In this document: positions 41,801 to 56,800 of the stretch, piece after piece
Layout: each line of letters begins with the position of its first letter
How positions within the stretch are numbered: the first letter of the stretch is position 1
NCBI GenBank assembly: GCA_964035575.1
Contig: OZ037855.1
Location: 1-64,000, forward strand
DNA: 64,000 bases
Direction of reading: 5' to 3'
Source: Rhynchopus sp. YZ270_cl-10
Taxonomy: Eukaryota > Euglenozoa > Diplonemea > Diplonemida > Diplonemidae
The notes under the pieces: generated by a model
The model's input: only the letters and a program-made list of their open reading frames with translations
Databases searched by the model: none
Told to the model about the DNA's origin: nothing
Position numbers and translations under genes: made by a program

Positions 41801-44800
41801 GTCGAGATGTCTTGGTCGTTGCAAATCGTCGTGTCGCTGATGACAGGGTCCGTGCAGAGGCCTGTCGCAGGTTCGCACTGCCCCTTCGCGTGGCAGGAGT
41901 CTGACGCACTACACACAACACCCGCACACTTCTCCCGCCCAACGCACACACCCGAGAGGCACTGGTCCGTCGTCGTGCGTGTGTTCGCATCGTCGCAGGC
42001 GAAGCCGTCTGCCTGGAGCGGGTTGCTGCAAATGCCTGTCGTAGGCTCGCAGACACCTTCTGCGTGGCAGGAGTCGGTGGGTGTGCACGTCACGGAGGCA
42101 CAGTTCTCTGTACCAATGCACATTCCTGCTGTGCACACGTCGTCGCGTGTGCCGAGGCTGCCGTCGTTGCAGTTAAGGCCGTCGGGCTTGTTGGTGATAG
42201 TGCACTTCCCTGCCTGGCAGGAGGGCAGTTGGCAGCTTGGGAACGGGGCCGTGCAGGTTTTGCCTGCACAGGAGAGGCTGCCGCCACAGACACCATCCTG
42301 ACAGGTGTCCGCTGTGGTGTCAGGGTTGCCGTCATCACACGCCGTACCTGAGGCCTTGACCGGGTCGCTGCAGACACCGGTGCTGGGGTTGCAGGTCCCA
42401 ACCACGTGGCATGTGTCTGTGGCAGTGCAGATCACGTCCTTGCACTTCTGCACACCAGCGCAAAGGCCGAGTGCTGTGCACGAATCGTCGACCGTGGCCG
42501 CATTGTTGTCATCGCAGGAGGTGTCCTTGAGCTTGAGCTGGTGCAGGCACCTCCCGGTCTGCGGGTCACACACACCGGCCTGGTGGCAGGTGGTGGGTGA
42601 GGGGCAGACAACGTTCTTGCAAAGGCTTGTACCCTGGCACTTTCCGGCAAGACAGCGGTCGCTGAAGGTGGTCGGGTCGTTGTCGTTGCAGGCAACACCG
42701 TCGGACTGCGCGACCTCTGCGCACTGTCCGTTGAGGCACTTCACAATCATGCATGCAGGGTCCGAGGAGACGCAGGTGTCAGTCCCGCATGTGATGACAC
42801 CGGTGCAAACACCGTTGACGCATTTGTCGTTGAAGGTGGCAAGGTTGTTGTCGTTGCACACCTGGCTAGTCTGCACCGGTGGGTCTGTGCAGAGGCCGGT
42901 GCGTTCGTTACAGACGCCTACACCATGGCAGACGTCACTAGCACGACACACAACGTCCTGGCATTTGTAGACGCCAGTGCAGACTCCTGCTGAGCAGACA
43001 TCGTTGCCTGTGAAGTCCTCGCCATCGTCGCACGTCGTCTGGTCGGGCAGGATCGGGTTCGAGCACTGCGCAGTGAGCGGGTTGCAGACGCCGACACCGT
43101 GGCACTGCGTGAGCGCCTGGCACACAATGCTGTTGCACGGGTTCGTGCCCACGCAGACGCCAGTCCTGCAGCTGTCGGTGGTGGTGCTGAGGTCGTTGTC
43201 GTTGCAGGCAAGGCCGTCCGACTTCGGCTGCTCGCTACATCTGTTGTCGGAGGTGCACACAGGGATGCTGCAGCCAGGGTTGCTCGAGCGGCACAGGTTG
43301 CCGCCACAGATGCGCGACCCCGAGCACGCGCCGGCACCGCACCTGTCGTCGGTTGTGGTCGGATCGCCGTCGTCGCAAGGTGTGTCCGCGTCCAGCACCG
43401 GGTCCGTACACTGCCCAGTGAGGCTGTTGCACGTTCCCACAGAGTGGCATTGGTCACTTGGTGAGCACACTACGTTCGCACACTTGTCCACCCCACTGCA
43501 GGCCCCGTCGCCCTTGCATGTGTCGCCCAAGGTCGTCGGGTTGTTATCGTTGCAAGTGCTCCCCACCTTCTTCAGCGGGCGCGTGCACTTGCCAGTAAGA
43601 GGCTCGCACTCCCCATCAAGGTGGCACTGCGACGTGGCGGTGCACACAACACCAAAGCATTTGTCGTCGCCGCTGCAGATGCCGGCCTGGCATTTATCGT
43701 TTAGTGTCTTGTCGTTCATGTCGTCACACATAGTCCCGTCTGCGTTGAGCACCTCTACGCACTGGTTCATGACGCACGCCATGGTCGCGCACTGTGGGTT
43801 GTTGTTCGTGCAGATCGTGGTGCCGCAGGTGACCTCGCCAATGCAGGAGCCTGCCTGGCATTGGTCCCCTTGGGTGTCGGCACGCATGTCATCGCACGGC
43901 GCGAAGCCGGGCTTGAGCGGGCTCGTGCACATGCCCGTCACAACATCGCAGACACCCTGGTTGTGGCACTGGCTTCTCGCACCGCAGACGACGTTCTGGC
44001 ACTTCTGCGTGCCGCGGCAGACGCGGCTTGTACAGACGTCGTTGTAGGTGTTCGTGTTGCCGTCGTCGCAGTCTGTGCCATCGGGCTTTGCACTGTACTC
44101 GCACTTCCCTGTGAGGGGGTTGCAGGTGCCGAGGTTTGTACACTGGCCGGCATCGCAGCCGACGTCTGTGCAGAGAGAGATACCCACACACTCGCCGATG
44201 CGGCACATGTCATCACGTGTCGTCGGGTTCTCGTCGTTGCACGTGGTGCCATCAGGCATGGGTGTCTGCTCACAACGGTCGTTAACGCAGATAACCTTCT
44301 TGCACCGGTCTGAGGAGCAGACCGTGTTCCCGCAAGTCGTCTGTCCGATGCACGCGCCGGCAAGGCAGCGGTCCATAGTGGTGGCAGGGTCGTTGTCATT
44401 GCAGGAGACACCATTCCCCGACGCGGGATCGCTGCAGATGCCGTTCAGAGGGTCGCACTGCCCGGCAAGGTGGCACTGGTCGCTCGCAACACACGGCTGC
44501 GTGCAACGTGGCGTGCCCTTGCACACCCCCGCACTGCAGATGTCAAGCTCTGTCGCACTGTCCCCATCATCGCACGGATCGCCGTCGATCTTGAGCGAGG
44601 TCGTGCATTTCCCGTTGGCCGGGTCGCAGATGCCAACTGCATGGCACTGCGTCAGCGGCTTGCACTCACCCTGGCCAAGACATTTGTCAGTGCTCACACA
44701 CACTCCATCGAAGCACTCAGACGTCATAGACAACGGGTTGCCGTCGTCGCACTTTGTACCGTTTGGCTTCACAGGGGTGGAGCACTTTCCAGTGCTGGGC

Positions 44801-47800
44801 TCGCAGGTGCCTTCGTAGTGGCACATGCTGATAGGAGCACACACCATGCTGTCGCATTTGCGGACACCCTTGCAGAGACCATTGGCACACATGTCTCCTG
44901 TGGTTGCACTGTCGCCGTCGTCGCAGATCAGACCGTCGGCCTTGGAAAGGGAGACACAGGTGTTCGCGTTGCACGCAGGCACACCGCACTGTGCGTCGTC
45001 GGCAGTGCAGTCCTGGCCCACGCAGGAGACAGCGCCCACGCAGACGCCGTCCAAGCATTTGTCGGTCGCGCTTTGAGGGTTTCCATCGTTACACAGAGTC
45101 CCGTCCGCCACCTTCGAGTACGAGCATACACCCATGTCGCAGACGCCCACACCGATGCACGGCCCCTTCCTGTCGCACACAACACCTTCGCAGCGTTCCC
45201 GTCCGCGGCAGATGCCTTGGAAGCATTGGTCGTCGATGGTGAGCGGGTTGAGGTCGTCGCATGCGGTCTTGTCTGGTTTGGAGGAGCTTGCGCACTGTCC
45301 TGTGGTCGGGTCGCAGACGCCAGCTTCGTTGCACATGCCTGCATTGCATTGGATGTTGTCGCAGATGTCAGCACCCGCGCAGGCACCAGCGGTGCACACG
45401 TCACCAAGGGTTGAGGTCCTGCCGTCGTTACAGACGGTGCCATCCGCCTTGGAGATTTCAACGCAAAGCCCTTGCGAGCATGCAGAGTATTGGCACTGTG
45501 GGTCAGAAACACGGCAAGTAGGTCCGCCCGGTGTGCACTGCGTCGTACCGATGCAGACACCCGCAACGCATTGGTCGTTGATAGAGAAGATGTTGGAGTC
45601 GTCGCAGATGGTACCGTCGAGCGAGATAGGGTCGGTGCAGGTTCCGGTAGCGAACTGGCATTGTCCTGGAACGTGGCATGCGTCTGTTGCAGCGCAGACG
45701 ACACCTTCGCATTTGTTGTATCCACGGCATGTGCCTGTCTGGCATTTGTCGTCGGATGTGGTTGAGTCAAGGTCATTGCATGGCACACCGTCCACCTCAG
45801 GGGTGTGCGAGCAGACGCCGGTGGCAGGTTCGCATTCACCGGGCAGCATGCAAGCGTTGGAGGCCTGGCCCGTGCAGATGACGCTGTCGCAGGGGTTGAC
45901 ACCACTGCAGATGCCGACCGCGCATTTGTCATTCATTGTGGTGACGTCGCCGTCGTTGCAGAGTGCACCGTCGAGCTTTGGTCGGTCCTGGCATTTTCCG
46001 TTGACGCAGGACGCAACGTTGCACTCAGGGCTGGAGGCGCGGCAGGTGGCAGTGCCGCAGGGGACGGAGCCGGTGCAGACACCGGAGATGCATTTGTCGT
46101 CTGTCGTGAGCGGGTCGTTGTCGTTGCACGCCATGCCGCTAGGGCGTTCCGGGTCGGAGCAGAGCCCGGTGGCAGGGTTGCAGACACCGACGTCGTGGCA
46201 GTTGTCGCTTGCTGTGCAGCGGATGTCCTTGCACCGCTCCACTCCAACACACCGCCCCGTCGCACACTGGTCGTCCCTGGTGCTGCTGATCCCATCGTTG
46301 CAGAGTGTTCCGTCAGGAAGAACTGGGGACGTGCACTTCCCGGAAAGTGGATCGCAGGTACCACTGCCAAAGCACTGTCCCTTGGCGGTGCAGGTCACGG
46401 AGGCACAGAGGTCGACACCAATGCACTGTCCGCTGACGCATTGGTCACCAGTGGTCTGGTCGAGGCCGTCGCTGCAAGGTGTTTGGTCTGGCTTGACACG
46501 TTCCAGGCATGCGTCGTTCTCGCAGACAGCGGTGAAGCAATGTGGGTCCGTCACGGTGCAGAGCGACTGTCCGCACTGGAGGCGGCCGACACAGGCTTCG
46601 TTGAGGCAGCGGTCTTCGACTGTCGCGCCGTCGCCGTCGTCACATTCGGTGCCATCGGGGAGGGCTTGGCTGATGCACTCACCGGTAGTGTGGTCGCAGG
46701 TGCCTTGGCTTCTGCACTCTGTGGCGGGGCAGGTCTTGCCGATGCAGAGATCGGTGCCGATGCAGATGCCGTTCATGCATTTGTCGTTGACGGTGTGCAG
46801 CTGCTGGTCGTCGCAGGAGGTGCCGTCGAGCATGACCGGCGTGCTGCAGACTCCGGAGACAGCGTGGCAGACGCCTGCAGAGTGGCAGGGGGCGGAGGGC
46901 TTGCAGATGACGTTGGTGCAGGGGTCCGTGCCGACGCAGACGCCGGAGAGGCATTGGTCGTTCCTGGTGCTGGAGTTGTTGTCTGTGCAGTAGGTGCCGT
47001 CCGCGCGGGGCAGCTCAGAGCAGGAGTTTCCGTTGCAGACCGCGCGCTTGCACTGCGGGTCGTTCGAAACGCAGTCGCGTCCACCGCAGTCGACAGTACC
47101 GATGCAGATGCCCGACTGGCAGCGGTCATTCAGCGTGGTGGAGTCGCCGTCATTACACACCGTCCCATCCGCGACCTGCGGAGTCGTGCACAGCCCCGTC
47201 ACAGCCTCGCACACACCATCTTGATGGCATTGGTCGCGCTTCACGCAGTCCGCCAAGACGCACACAGGCTTCCCCACGCAGGTCCCACCCTGGCATCTGT
47301 CTTCCGTTGTCGCAAGGTTGCCGTCGTCACAAGGAGACATATCAGGCTTCATGATACCACGCTCTTCGCAGATGCCGGTGAGAGGGTCACAGAGTGATGG
47401 TTCGCGGCAGGCGTCTGTGGCAGGGCAGATCACGTTCTTGCATTTGATTTCACCGACGCATGTTCCCGCCTTGCATTGGTCGTCGGTGGTGATCGGGTTG
47501 TCGTCGTTGCAGACAGTGCCATCCTCACGGCTGATCTCCGCACAGCGGTCGCCGGAGCAGTACGCACGACGGCACTGAGGCTCTGTGGATACGCATTGGA
47601 CCGCACCGCAAGGGGTGGTGCCGACACAGATGCCAGAGAGACAGCGGTCGCCGTCTGTTCCGGTGTCGTCGTCGTCACATAGAGTATTGTCAGCGAGGAC
47701 GGGGTCCGTGCAGCGGCCGTTGGTAGGGTCGCAGACGCCAATCGCCCTGCAAGGGGCAGAGGCCTTGCAGACGACGTTGGCGCAGGCAGGCTGGCCGGTG

Positions 47801-50800
47801 CAGATACCAGAGACGCAGACGTCCTTTACAGTTTCGGTCTTGCCGTCGTTGCAGGGGCTTTGATCGGGTTTGATCGGCGTCGTGCAGCGGCCGGTAGCAG
47901 GGTCGCAGACGCCCTGTGTGTGGCATTGGTCGCCCTGGCACTCAACATCCTTGCAGAGGAACGTGCCCGCGCAGATGCCAAGGGTGCACATGTCGTTGAC
48001 GGTGACGATGTTCGCATCGTTGCAGGGCGTGCCGTCGTTCATCGAGATCTGCGTGCATTCGCCGTTCTGCGCGCAGCGTGCGATGCTGCACTGTGGGTCG
48101 CTAGCGACGCAGTTGCCGTTGTTGCCGACACCGTTGCTGTTCCTGCAGGGAAGCGAGCCGATGCAGTTGCCGGCACCGTCGCAGCGGTCGTCGGTGGTGG
48201 CAGGATCGTTGTCATCGCAGGTGATGCCGGCAGGTTCGAAGGGGTCCGAGCAGAACCCGGTGTCAGGGTCGCATGTCCCGGCCTGGTGGCACTGTGTGCT
48301 TGCACGGCAGATTGTGCTCAAGCATTTGTCTTGCCCCAAGCACTGCCCCTTGTAGCAGACGTCATCTGTTGTGAGCTTGTCGTTGTCGTCACATTTCGTG
48401 CCGTCTGGGATAAGCGGTGTGGTGCAGACACCAGAGGATTCGTCGCACTCACCGATCCCGTGGCACTGCGATTTGGGTGTGCAGAACTGATTCTTGCAGC
48501 GGCGTTCACCGATGCACTTTCCGGCAATGCATTTGTCGTTGTACGTTACGCTAAGCCCGTCGTCGCAGAGCGTACCATCAAGCATCGGGAGCTCGACACA
48601 CACGTGGTTGATGTTGTTCGCCATGCCGTTCTCACACCCTGCGGTGTTGCACTGCGGCTCCGCAGGCTTGCACTCCTGGTTGTTGCAGGTCACAGCACCG
48701 ACACAGATGCCACTCTCGCAGACATCCCTTGTGGTCACAGCAGACCCATCATTGCAGGTCACCCCATTCGCAACAATCGGTTCACTGCAGAACCCTGTGT
48801 CCGGGTTGCACAGACCCACACTGTGGCACTGTGACTTTTGTGTGCAAACCACGCCCACGCACTTCCCGGCACCAACACAGGTTCCTTGGAGCGTGCATGC
48901 ATCGCCGATGGTGAGGTCGTCATTGTCATCGCAGGTGGTTCCTGTGGTGAGGAGAGGTGCGCTGCAGGTACCGGTGCGGAGGTCGCAGGTTCCTGACGAG
49001 TGGCATTGGGTGATGGGTGGGCAGAAGACGCCGAAGCATTTGTCCGGTCTGCAGCATGTGGTCGCATCGCAGCCACGTGCACTGCATGGTGTAGTGGACG
49101 CGTCGGTGCGGATCAGACCAGAAACACACAACTGCGGGTCCCACGAAGAGCAGTCCTCACAGCAGACGTTGTCCGTGCAGCCGTTCGGGTCGCAGATGAT
49201 GCGGTCGGGGTTCGCACGAATCTGGCATGAGCTTGTGTAGGAGCTGCACAGAATGCTGCCTGGCGGCGGAGGGGGGAAGTAGCAGCAGAGGTCCGTTGAG
49301 CACCCAGTGGCCGCACACTGAGTTGTCGCTGCTGTTGCAATGAGCTGCCCGCTTGCGCACGCGGCAGTGCTCATGGAGTCGCACACCTCGCAACAGAGCG
49401 TCGCTGTACATCCGGAGGCCACACAACGCACTGCGTTTGCGTCCTGCCGGAGGAGACACCCACCGGCAAAGTTGTCAGAGCACAGCAGAGGACGGACGGG
49501 GTCGTCGTTGAGGTTCAGCACAGCCACGGCAACAGCCTTGGCGGTGGCATAGTTAGGGTCCGTAGTGGTCGGGACGGAGATGTCAATGATAAAGGTAACG
49601 TCGCCGTCGTCCACAGCATCGTCCACTCCAGTGACGGTGACAGTCTGTGCGATGTTCCAGCTGGTGGGAAGGAACGTCAGCGTAGCAGGCGAGGCAGTGC
49701 CCTCAGCGATGTTGCTTGATGCGACCCCGGTGACCAAGCGGTCGGAGCAGGGTGACAAAAGGCTGACGGCAAAGGTGGCGGTGAGGCCCCACTCGCTTGT
49801 CACCAGAGGGGGCAGCATGTCAATCTTGTACTCCGCAAACTCGTCGTTGGTGTTGGTCGCTGAGACGCGGATTTCTGCGAAGTTGCTGTACGTCGTGTCG
49901 GTGCTCCCAGCAGGACGCACGGTCAGCTCGTAGGCAACGTCGCCGTCAAACTCGATATCATCCACACCCTTCACAATGACGGTCTGAATCAAATTCCAGT
50001 TCGCTGGGGTGAAGATGAGATTCGTGAGGTCTGTCTTGCCTTCCGTCAGGTCGCTTGATGCAAGCGTCACTGCGACGTCCGCGGAAGGTGCAGTGTTCAG
50101 ACGGATCGTGAACGTCGCAGTACCACCAGCCTCAGTCGTGACAAGACCACCTGAGGGGTTGACAGTCACCCCGGGTGTGTCATCGTCGGTGTTCTCTAAG
50201 GAGACAAAGGTGCCGGCAAGACCATTGTAGATCGCGTCCGTGCTTGCAACAGGGCCGACCTTGACTTGGTACAGAACGTTTCCATCGGGGATCTGGTCCT
50301 GCACTCCGGTCACCGTCACAACCTGTGGTGTGTCCCATGAGATAGAATTGAACGACAAAGACGCTGCATTCGCAATGCCCTCCGTTGGCAGCAGCGACGC
50401 AATGGTGACAGTGGTGGTCCCTGACGGCTTCGTTGCAAGCTGTACCGTGAACGTCGCAGTCCCGCCCTTCTCGGTCGTGACAAGACCTACAGTCGGGTCG
50501 ACGATGAGTGCGGGTGTGTCGTTGTCGGTGATCGAGACCTCAACGTCGGTTGGGTCAACCATAGAGTAGGCGTTATCAAGCGTCACCACCTGCTGCACGT
50601 TGACCGGCACAATGTGGACACCTTCTGCAATGAGGTCATCCACTGCACGCACAGTGATCGTCTGCTCGACATTCCAGTCCATCGTTGTGAACGCAACGCT
50701 GGCAGGCGAGAGGGTGACCTGGTTGATGTCGGACGACGCTACCGGCACTGTGACATCCTGCTGTGGTTGTGCAGAGAGGACAAGCGTGAAGGTTGCAGTG

Positions 50801-53800
50801 GTCGCACCCTCCTCGTTGACGAAGACGCGTGTCGGGTTGACGATGACAGTCGCAATCTCGTTGTCTATGTTAGTGACAGTGACGTCTGCGGGGTTGATCC
50901 CTGCGTAGGCACGGTCAGCGCTTGCGACGATGCCGGTCACGATTTGGTAGGCGATGGGTCCGTCTGCGATGGCATCGTCCACACCAGTGATGGTGACAGT
51001 CTGTGCACGGTTCCACTCAGTGGCGGCAGTGGAGAACTGTAGAGTAGCAGGCGAGACAGTGCCCTCCGTCAGCATCGAGGATGTGATCCCGATCGTGACT
51101 GTCGACGTAGGCCGCGCAATGAGCTGCACAGTGAAGGTGGCCGTCGCCCCGTCCTCGCTCGTCTCAAGCCCGGTCTCGGGGGTGATGGTAACACCCGCCA
51201 CATCGTCGTCTTCGTTGACCACCACGACAGCCCCAACGTTCAGGTTTGAGTAGATCGGGTCCGTGCTGGTGACGCTGGTGAACTGCACCTGGTAGTTGAT
51301 GTCCCCGTCAATTTCAAAGTCGTCGACTCCTGTCATCGTGATGACCTGTCCAGCTTGCCAAGTCATCGAGTTCAGCGTGAACACCTTAGGGGATACCAGA
51401 CCCTCCGTGTCGTCGGTCGACGCAATAACAAAGGCGACCTCGGAGGTAGGTCTCGTGGAGAGGGACAGGGTGAACTGTGCTGCCGTGCCGTCCTCCTTGG
51501 TGGTGAGCGTGCCTGGGCCGGAGTCGATGATGACGGTCCCTGTGTCGTCGTCGCGGTTGACGCCGTTGAGAGGTGCGGGCACGATTACGCTGTACCTCGC
51601 GTCGTTGCTCCGCACGGGCCCGAAAGTGATAACGAACGGCTGGTCTCCGTCGTCCTCAGCATCGTTCACACCGGTGACCACAACGTTCTGAGGGATGTTC
51701 CAGTTGATTGCGTTGAAGGTCAGCGCTGCCTGGTCCAACGTCGCTTCGTCGGTTTTGTCACTCGTCAGCGGCACCTGCACTTCACCGGTTGGCTCAGACG
51801 TCAGCACCACAGTGAAAGTTGCCGTCTTGCCACCCTCGTCTGTGTCCAGCTGAGTCGTAGGTGCAACAGTGATCCCCGCCGTGTCGTCGTCCGTGTTCAC
51901 CGCCGTGATGTCCGCCGCGTCAAGCAGCTTGTACGCGGGGTCGTTGCTGATCGCCGGGTCTGTGTGGATCGTGTACATAATGTCGCCGTCCTGGATCTGG
52001 TCGTTCACCCCTGTCACTGTGACGGTCTGGTCCACGTTCCAGGTAAGTGTCGTGAACTTAATGGTGTTGGGGCTGATTGTGCCTTCCGAGAGGATGCTGG
52101 ACACGAGTGGGATGGTGACGTCAGACGTGGGCTGCGCTGAGAGACGCATTGTGAAGGTCGCCGTGCCGCCAGCCTCGGTCGTCGTAAGCGGGCCTACTGC
52201 AGGGGTGAGGATGACACCTGCCGTGTCGTCGTCGGTGTTGGTGATCTCGATATCGTTCATCACCATGCCGTTGTACGTCACATCGGTTGAGACCACAGGA
52301 AGGAACTTCAGGGTGTACCGCACGTCGCCGTCATCAATCAGGTCGTCCACACCAGTCACAGTCAGCGTCTGTTCCACATTCCAGTTCGCAGCAGTGAAGG
52401 TCATCGGGTTCGGTGCAAACAGCCCTTCAGTAGTGTCGGCGTTCGCAAGGTCGACGGCCACCACGACATCCGCTGTGGGCTGCGAGCCGAGCGCAATTCT
52501 GATGCTGTTCCCTGTGGTGCCTCCGGCCTCGGTTGTGATCAACGGGGGCAGTGCTGTTAAGACGACACGCGCAGTCTCGTCGTCGTCGTTGCTCCCTGTG
52601 ATGTCGGTCAGGATAACGTTGTTGTAGTTTGCGTCCGTACTCTGAGTTGCAGCAAACTTGATGAGGTAGGCAATGGGACCGTCGTCGATGCTGTCGTCCA
52701 CTCCTGTCACAGTCACTTGCTGCGGAACATTCCACGCAGCGGGAAGGAAGGTGAGCGAGACTGTGCTCAGGAGAGCCTCCGTCGCATCTGTCACTGAGAG
52801 GGGAATGACAACCTGGCTCGTCGGCATGCTGCTCAGCACGACTGTGAATGTATCCGCCACGTTCGGCTCAGATGTAGCTACAACAGTCTTGCTCACAACA
52901 ATCCCAAGCACATCGTTGTCAATGTTCGTGACGGTCACATCTGCAACCACCAAGGCAAGGTACTTCGCATCGGTGCTTGCAGTCGCAGACGTGATGATGG
53001 AGTACACTTTGTCGCCGTCGTCAATGCGCTCGTCTACCCCAGTCACGGTCACCACCTGTGGGATGTTCCATGTCGCTGCCTCGAACCTAAGGGCAGCAGG
53101 CAGCACAGACCCCTCTGCAGGGTCGCTTGTTGTCAAGGTGATGTCCACGGGCTGGGTCGGCATGGAGTTGAGCACAACCGTGAAGGTATCGGTTGTCGTC
53201 CCCTCCTCGCGTGTGATGAGGCCGGTGGTCGCACTGAGAGAAACGCCTGCGGTGTCGTCGTCGGTGTTGGTCATCGCGACGTCTCGCGGGTTGAGTGCAG
53301 TGTAGTCTGCGTCAGTGGTGGTCACGGTAGTGACGATGTTAAAGGCAATGTCACCGTCATCCTCCGCATCATCCTGTCCAGTCACTGTTACCATCTGAGG
53401 CACGTTCCACGTCGTGTCGGTGAAGGCCAATGAAGCAAGATCGACACGCCCCTCAGTCACATCCGAGCTCGTCACACCGACGTTGACAGTCTGGGTGGGC
53501 TTGGTGTTGAGCACCACAGAGAACTGTGCAGTGCCACCTGCCTCGGTTGTGGTGCCGATGAGCGGGGTGACGGTGTAGCCGGGGGAGTCGTTGTCGTTGT
53601 TGGTGACGGAGACGTCTGGGAGGGTGAGGCCGTTGAAGGCTGCGTCCGCACTAACGGAGTCGGCAGTGGTGATGGTGTACGCAACGTTGCCGTCAGCGAC
53701 GGGGTCATCGACACCAGTCACCGTGACGGTCTGAGGGGTGTTCCAGTTCGCCGACGTGAAGGTGACGGTCGGAGTGGACACGGTGCCCTCGTTCAGGTTG

Positions 53801-56800
53801 TTGCTCGCAACAGCGATGTCCACATTCGTCGTAGGCTTTGCGTTCATCGTGATCACAAACTCGGCCGTCCCACCCGCTTCCGTCGTCACCAACAGATTCG
53901 TGGGCGCAACATTGATGCTAGCAGCGTCATTGTCTGCGTTAACCATAAGCACGTCCTGCGGGTCAAAGTCTTTGTAGTTTGCATCACTGCTCACAATGTT
54001 CCCGAGACTCACTGTGAACTGCACCGGGCCGTCCACAATCTGGTCGTCTACTCCGGTCACAAGAACCTCCTGTGGTACGTTCCAGTCTGCAGCGGTGAAG
54101 GTCAAGGTGGCGCTCTGCACAACACCCTCCGTGGCGTCTGCAGAAACAACCGGGATGACTACAGAGGAGGTTGGCATCGAGGTCAGCACAACAGTGAACC
54201 TCCCGACCGTGCCGTCCTCGCCTGGCTGCACGGTGGGCACACCGACAGTCACACCAAAGACGTCATTGTCGGTGTTCTGAACTGTCACGTCAATGGGGTC
54301 GATCACATACAACGGGTCTGCGCTCTGTGCGGTGTCTGTGACTACCAAGAACGTCTGGGTGCCGTCAGCAAGGTCATCATTAACTCCAGTCACGGTGACA
54401 GGTTGCGGGACATTCCAGTTGGTTGTAGTGAACAGAAGGGAGGCTGGCGCCACAGTGCCCTCTGTGGGGTCGCTCGAGGAGAGCGGCAGGGTCACGTCCT
54501 GGGTCGGCCTCGAGTTCAACATCACCGTGAATGTGCCAGTCGCAAGGTCCTCCGAGGTCGTGACCGCCGTCGGAGCAATGGTGAACCCAACAGCATCGTT
54601 GTCGGTATTCGTCAGCGCCACTGCTGTAGCAGAAAGCCCCACGTAATTCAGGTCCGCAGATCCGCTTGGTCCAATCGTGATGGAGTAGGCCTGTGTGCCA
54701 TCCACCACGTCATCGTCCACACCCCTGATGATCACCGTCTTGACCTGGTCCCACTCCTCCGGGGCGAACACCACTGCGGCAGGGATAGGCACACCCTCTC
54801 CCACAACACTGGAGGCGAAGGGGACGGTGACTGGGTTGGTGGGACGCGTCTTGAGGGTGATGCCGATGCTGATGGTGGTGCCGTCCTCGGAGGTGACGGT
54901 GTTTGTGGTGGTGACGGTGAGGCCGACCACGTCGTCGTCGATGTTGTTCACCGTCACATCCTCTGCGTTCACGGTGGCGTACTTGGGGTCCCCACTGCGC
55001 GCAGGGACAGTCGTGATCACCACAGCCTGGTCACCATCGTTGATCTTCTCGTCAACACCGGTCACAACAACGGTCTGTGCCACATTCCAGTTCAAAACAT
55101 CGAACGTAACAAACGCAGCAGACAGCGACACCTCTGCAGTGTTCCCGCTCACAAGGTCGATTGTAACCGGGGCAGTCGGCTGCGTCAGGAGCACAATCGT
55201 GAAAGTGTCGGTACCACCCGCCTCGGTCGTCGTCAGTGGCGTCGCAGGCAGCACACGGATCCCGACGGTGTCATCGTCCACTGCTGTGCCTGTTGCCGCT
55301 GTCCCTGAGATACCCTGGTAGTTGACGTCGGTGCTGGCAGCAGGCCCGTTCGCGATAGTGAAGGCTTTGTCGCCGTCGTCGATGATGTCGTTCACTGCAG
55401 TCACTGTAACAGTCTGCACGGTGTTCCAGTTGGCTGCGTTGAAGGTCAGTGTGACGGGGCTGGTCGAGACCTCGCCACTCTGCGGGGTGATCGGGATGGT
55501 GACGTCCTGCATCGGCTGCGAACCGAGCACAACAGTGTACTCGCTGGTGGCGCCGCCCTCGGTAGAGGAGAGGGCCGCACCGCCAGCAACAATGATGTTG
55601 GCAGTGTCATCGTCGATGGAGGTGAGCGTCACGTCTGCAGGGTCGATGGTGTTGTACTTCACATCAGTCGTGGTGAGGCCCGTGACAATGGTGTAAGGTT
55701 TGTTCCCGTCCGCCACCGTCTCGTCCACCCCGGTCACAACAACAGTCTGTGCAGTCATCCAGTTCAGAGTCGTGAACTCAATCGACGCGGCGCCGACTGT
55801 CGCCTCAGCAGTGTCGCTGGACGCAAGGGTGATGGTGACAGTTGCGGTAGGCTGCGTATCAAGCTGCACAGTGAACTGTGCGTTGCCGCCGTTCTCTGCC
55901 GTGGTGAGCCCTACCCTGGGGGTGACGGTCACACCGACAGTGTCGTCGTCGGTGTTGGTGAGCTGCACGTCGTCAGACACCATGCCATTGTACGTCGTGT
56001 CCGTAGGGCTCGATGCAAGTCCGGTGAGCACATTGTACACCACGTCGCCATCATCGATGCTGTCGTCCCTTCCGGTCACCACCACCTCCTTGTTTTGGTT
56101 CCAGTCCGCAGCGGTAAAGCTGAGCGTAGAGGGCGCAAGAGTGCACTCATTTCCGTTGTCCGTTGTGAGTCCGATTGTAACTGTGTCAGTGGGCTGGGTG
56201 TTGAGCACAACAGTGAAGCGCGCCTGCCCGCCGGCCTCGGTCGTGATGAGACCGTTGGTAGGGGACACTGTGATGCCTGCGGTGTTCAGGTCGTTGTTCG
56301 TGACGCTCACGTCGGTGGGGTTGTATCCGTTGTACTTTGGGTCTCCGCTCATAGTGTCGCCCACGACAATCGTGTATGCAGTGTTGCCATCATCCACAGC
56401 ATCGGCAACTCCGGTGACAGTCACGGTCTGCGCGACGTTCCAGTTCGCAGGGTTGAAGGTGATCATTGCTGGGGACACCGTCCCCTCAGTGACAAGTGAG
56501 GACGTGAAAGGAACCTGCACTGTCGTGGTCGGCTTGCTGTTAAGGACGACAGTGAACGTCGCTGTGCCACCAGCCTCCGTAGTGCTGAGCCCGGTAGTTG
56601 GCGTGACGGTGACATCCACAAAGTCGTCATCGGTGTTCGTGACTGAGACATCCCGTGGGTCCACAGTATACGCAGGGTCGCCACCTTGCACAATCCCGGT
56701 GACAATGTTGTACGCTATGTTGCCGTCGGACACCTTCTCGTCCACACCAGTGACGGTAACCGTCTGCGCGACGTTCCAGTTGGCAGGCTGGAAGGTGAGG

